Shown here: piece after piece, positions 34,772-37,064 of the stretch
Layout of the letters: every line of letters begins with the position of its first letter
Numbering within the stretch: position 1 is the stretch's first letter
DNA from: Halostreptopolyspora alba
Lineage (GTDB): Bacteria > Actinomycetota > Actinomycetes > Streptosporangiales > Streptosporangiaceae
Assembly: GCA_003725585.1 (NCBI GenBank)
Contig: RJMB01000036.1
Span: 1 to 37,064 of the forward strand
Direction: 5' to 3'
Length of the DNA stretch: 37,064 bases
Translations under genes and position numbers: made by a program
The notes under the pieces: generated by a model
What the model saw: the letters and a program-made list of their open reading frames with translations, nothing else
What the model was told of the DNA's origin: nothing
Database searches by the model: none

Positions 34772-35677
34772 ATGAACCCGTGTGGCACCAGCACCCAACG
34801 CGTTCCCCAACGGTGGCCCCTGCTGGAGCGCGACGAGTGGACCGAGCGCGAGGCACGGCACCACGAACGGGTCGACGCGATGCTCGAGGGGCACCTGCAC
34901 CGCCGCCGGCACGGGATCGCGCACCCGGTCGAGGATTTCCTGTTCACCTACTACAGCCACCGTCCCGGGCAGCTTCGCCGCTGGCACCCCGGTGTGGGGG
35001 TCGGACTGGCGCGGGGGGCTCTCCCGACCGGCCCCGGCGATTCCTGCTACACCGAGGTCCCCGGCGGTGTGGCGCTGGACGTCGACCGGTTCTTGGAGAA
35101 ACGCGGCACGACCGTCGCGTTCGTGTCGTCCCTGCTGCGCGCGGTGAACGGTCGCCCCGCGCACTTGGGCTGCTTCGGGTTACACGAGTGGGCCATGGTC
35201 TACCGGCTACGTCCCGGAGAGGCGCGCCACTCCCAGGTGCCGTTGCGCCTGGGTCATGAGGGGACCGACCGGGTGGTGGAGTCGCACCGGGTCCGGTGCT
35301 CGCACTTCGACGCCTACCGGTTCTTCACCGACGAGGCCCGACCGCGCAACGAGCTGCGGCCCACCCGCGACAGCCAGGTCAACATGGACCAGCCCGGGTG
35401 CCTACACGCGAACATGGACCTGTACAAGTGGGCCTACAAGCTGGCGCCGGCCGTGCCCTCCGAACTGGTGGCGGACTGTTTCGAACTCGCCCGTGACGTC
35501 CGCGAGCTGGACATGCGCGCCTCTCCGTACGACCTCACCGAATACGGTTACACCCCTGTCAGGATCGAGACCCGCGAGGGCAAGGCGGAGTACACGGCCG
35601 CCCAACGGCGCTTCGCGGAGCGGGCGTCGGGGCTTCGCTCCCGGCTACTGCGGGTCTGCGAACTCCTCGGTGGCTGA
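34772..35677 (+). CDS. Protein of the family annotated as 3-methyladenine DNA glycosylase
   Basis: This 301-residue protein is highly conserved-looking, with HPVEDFLFTYYSHRPGQLRRW near the N-terminus, LGCFGLHEWAMVYR, and QVNMDQPGCLHANMDLYKWA in the C-terminal half. These blocks occur in an actinobacterial family that databases often label 3-methyladenine DNA glycosylase; I do not see the classical AAG or helix-hairpin-helix glycosylase motifs, so the label is uncertain. The His, Trp, Asp and Cys residues in the blocks could form an active site. The ATG at 34772 lacks a strong ribosome site and may be leaderless. Confidence 0.75.
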   Translation: MNPCGTSTQRVPQRWPLLERDEWTEREARHHERVDAMLEGHLHRRRHGIAHPVEDFLFTYYSHRPGQLRRWHPGVGVGLARGALPTGPGDSCYTEVPGGVALDVDRFLEKRGTTVAFVSSLLRAVNGRPAHLGCFGLHEWAMVYRLRPGEARHSQVPLRLGHEGTDRVVESHRVRCSHFDAYRFFTDEARPRNELRPTRDSQVNMDQPGCLHANMDLYKWAYKLAPAVPSELVADCFELARDVRELDMRASPYDLTEYGYTPVRIETREGKAEYTAAQRRFAERASGLRSRLLRVCELLGG

Positions 35678-35718
35678 CCACGCGTCACACCCCGGCCGGG
35701 TCCGTTACGGTACCGACC

Positions 35719-36361
35719 ATGTCCCACCCCTCGCAGAACCCCGGGCCGGCGGAGGCCGCGGACGACCCGGAGACGGTGACCGAGGCCACCCTCGACGGGT
35801 GGACCGGGGCCAGGCGGAGGAACGCCCACTCGCCTACGACGTGCCCCAGAACTGGGGGTCCAGCGCCCCACGCTGACACACGGCTTCGAGGAGAGAGACG
35901 GCGTTCGGGAGGGCTACGTGCCCACGATGACCACGACGGGCGTCGCTCCGTACGGCGACCGCGCCGCGAGAGCTGTTTCGGCCACCCGCCCAGTCCGGGC
36001 GCGATCGGCACCGCCGCCTACGGGAAGGAGACCCCGACTCGGGAGAACGCCGAGGTGACGGCCGAACTGTGGGCGGAGGGGATGTACGAAGGGGCCTCCG
36101 ACATCGACGTGGGCACCCCCGAGTCGTTCTCGGCCAACGGGCTCGACGGGCACGAGGTCACCGCGGAGATCGACGCGCGGTCGCGGGAGTGCTACCCCGA
36201 GACAGCGATGGTGCGGGTGGTCTCGGTGGAGGCCCCCGGACGCTGACGACGTGTACAACCTGATCATCAACGCCGACACCTCGGGCGAGCAGGCCCCCGA
36301 CACCGACTTCGACCGGGTTGTCTCGTCGCTGCGGCACAGCGACGCCGAAACCACCGACTGA
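35719..36361 (+). pseudogene. Degraded DUF8017-like gene with several frameshifts
   Basis: Reading three frames in turn reconstructs one coherent protein. It runs from MSHPSQNPGPAEAADDPETV (35719) into ERPLAYDVPQNWG near 35825, then LTHGFEERDGVREGYVPTM from about 35870, then ESCFGHPPSPGAIGTAAYGK from about 35970, through VGTPESFSANGLDGHEVTAE, and finally DVYNLIINADTSGEQAPDTD to a TGA at 36359-36361. At least four frame changes are needed (near 35805, 35868, 35965 and 36240). The YDVP-W opening and later Cys/Asn-rich block resemble actinobacterial DUF8017-type secreted proteins, although no membrane anchor is visible. Either a decayed gene or clustered sequencing errors would explain it. Confidence 0.7.
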
Positions 36362-36878
36362 CCCTCCGCCGGCCCGAGCCAGGACGGTGAGGTCACCGTG
36401 CTCGGAGCACCCCACGAGCCGTTACGGTAGCGGCGATCCGGGGATCGTCCCAGGACTGCGGGGGTGGAGTCCCGCGAATCACTCCCGCCACCCAGCGCGG
36501 GCCGATATGGTAGTCGCCCGCTCGGTGTCCGGCGCCCCTCCGGATCCCCCGCCGAGCCCCGCCGAGGGCCGACGCCCCCGGTCACGAGCCGTATTCACAA
36601 TTTCTGACCGGTGATTTCACCGATGCTTCCAGCCACATCGTGCGGTGCAATGGGTGGAACGGTCCGCGGGCTCGCCCGGCTCGCCCGGACGGTGCGATGG
36701 TCCCCTCCCCTCATCGCGATGTCTGGACCCGCCGAGGCGGACGGCGGACCGTCTCCCCCCTGGGGCGGGGGTGTGCCCCCAGCATCCTCGCCCCGGAGGG
36801 CGAAACCAGCACCGCGTTCGGCTCAGAAGAGTACGGCCGGCACGGGCCCGCCGATCACGCTTGCTGGAAAGGAAGGAC
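36362..36878. other. 517-base gap before the hydrolase gene
   Basis: No supported gene. It has small dyads: CGATCC/GGATCG near 36432-36445, and CGGTGA/TCACCG at 36609-36622 in an AT-richer spot that could be a promoter/operator. A GC-rich stem with CTGGGG/CCCCAG lies near 36760-36782. Confidence 0.4.
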
Positions 36879-37064
36879 ATGCAGACCTTCACCGCCTCCG
36901 ACGGTACAGCGATCGCCTACCGACTGTGGGAACGCTCGTCGGACCTCCCGCTGGTGGTGCTGCACCATGGGCTCGTCTCCGACGGGCATGTCAACTGGAT
37001 CGGTCCCGGTATCGTCGACGCGCTTTTGGCGTCCGGGCGGCGGGTGGCCGCCATCGACGCCCGC
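36879..37064 (+). CDS. Alpha/beta hydrolase, N-terminal part only
   Basis: The ATG at 36879 follows AAAGGAAGG at good spacing. The 62 visible residues begin MQTFTASDGTAIAYRLWERS and continue with LVVLHHGLVSDGHVNW and RRVAAIDAR. This is the start of an alpha/beta-hydrolase fold, with HHG as the oxyanion-hole region. The catalytic Ser, Asp and His lie beyond the window edge, so the substrate class cannot be told. Confidence 0.88.
   Translation, partial: MQTFTASDGTAIAYRLWERSSDLPLVVLHHGLVSDGHVNWIGPGIVDALLASGRRVAAIDAR

Noticed and set aside
36617-36892. 91-codon minus-strand ORF
   Set aside because: Arg/Gly/Pro-rich product overlapping the start of the well-supported alpha/beta hydrolase gene.
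1-37064. CRISPR array, insertion sequence or phage
   Set aside because: No regularly spaced repeats, transposase, integrase or phage structural genes were found on either strand.

Overview
This window looks like a chromosomal segment of a high-GC Gram-positive actinomycete. GC content is high with strongly GC-biased third codon positions, and GTG/TTG starts are common. The gene families are typical of actinomycetes: Scr1-type XRE/DUF5753 regulator with DUF397, a conservon-type GTPase, SecA2, DUF4081-GNAT, and the dxr - site-2 protease - ispG cluster. A Nocardiopsis/Streptomonospora-like member of Streptosporangiales is my best guess; this is an inference from gene content, not a phylogenetic result.

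Layout. (1) 1-2406: a DUF397/Scr1-type regulator pair on the minus strand, a small unknown protein preceded by a palindrome and a strong hairpin, and a DUF6882-like protein. (2) 2643-7943: a spermidine-synthase-like methyltransferase-fold protein, a NarL-type two-component system, and cytochrome bd-like oxidase subunits cydA-cydB with a divergent quinol loop. (3) 8165-9556: a 36-aa, 8-Cys metallothionein-like peptide gene with an operator-like promoter region, a small protein with a Cys/WPCPT tail, and a Dabb-domain protein. (4) 10162-17182: secA2 diverging from glpD, a solitary CvnD-type GTPase, and hisS. (5) 17349-24344: two tandem paralogous STAND ATPase-TPR-LuxR regulators, followed by a possible small ORF overlapping a truncated AMP-binding-like protein that lacks the catalytic motifs, and a convergent RsbW-like ATPase. 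(6) 24754-29728: the minus-strand cluster dxr - rseP/rip1 - ispG - DUF4081 GNAT, which joins non-mevalonate isoprenoid genes to a membrane protease. (7) 29835-37064: a secreted trypsin-like protease, a GltS-family transporter, a D-Ala-D-Ala carboxypeptidase (PBP4), a protein of the family annotated as 3-methyladenine DNA glycosylase, a multi-frameshift pseudogene, and the start of an alpha/beta hydrolase cut by the window edge.

Most of the window is ordinary housekeeping and regulatory chromosome. There is no CRISPR array, insertion sequence, prophage, tRNA, rRNA or biosynthetic gene cluster that I can see. The parts most likely to be new are the Cys-rich micro-peptide with its inverted-repeat promoter, the STAND-LuxR pair beside the inactive-looking adenylation-fold protein, the CydA lacking the usual quinol-loop residues, and the hairpin leader before the gene at 1179. 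All functional statements rest on motif reading by eye; no database search was run.
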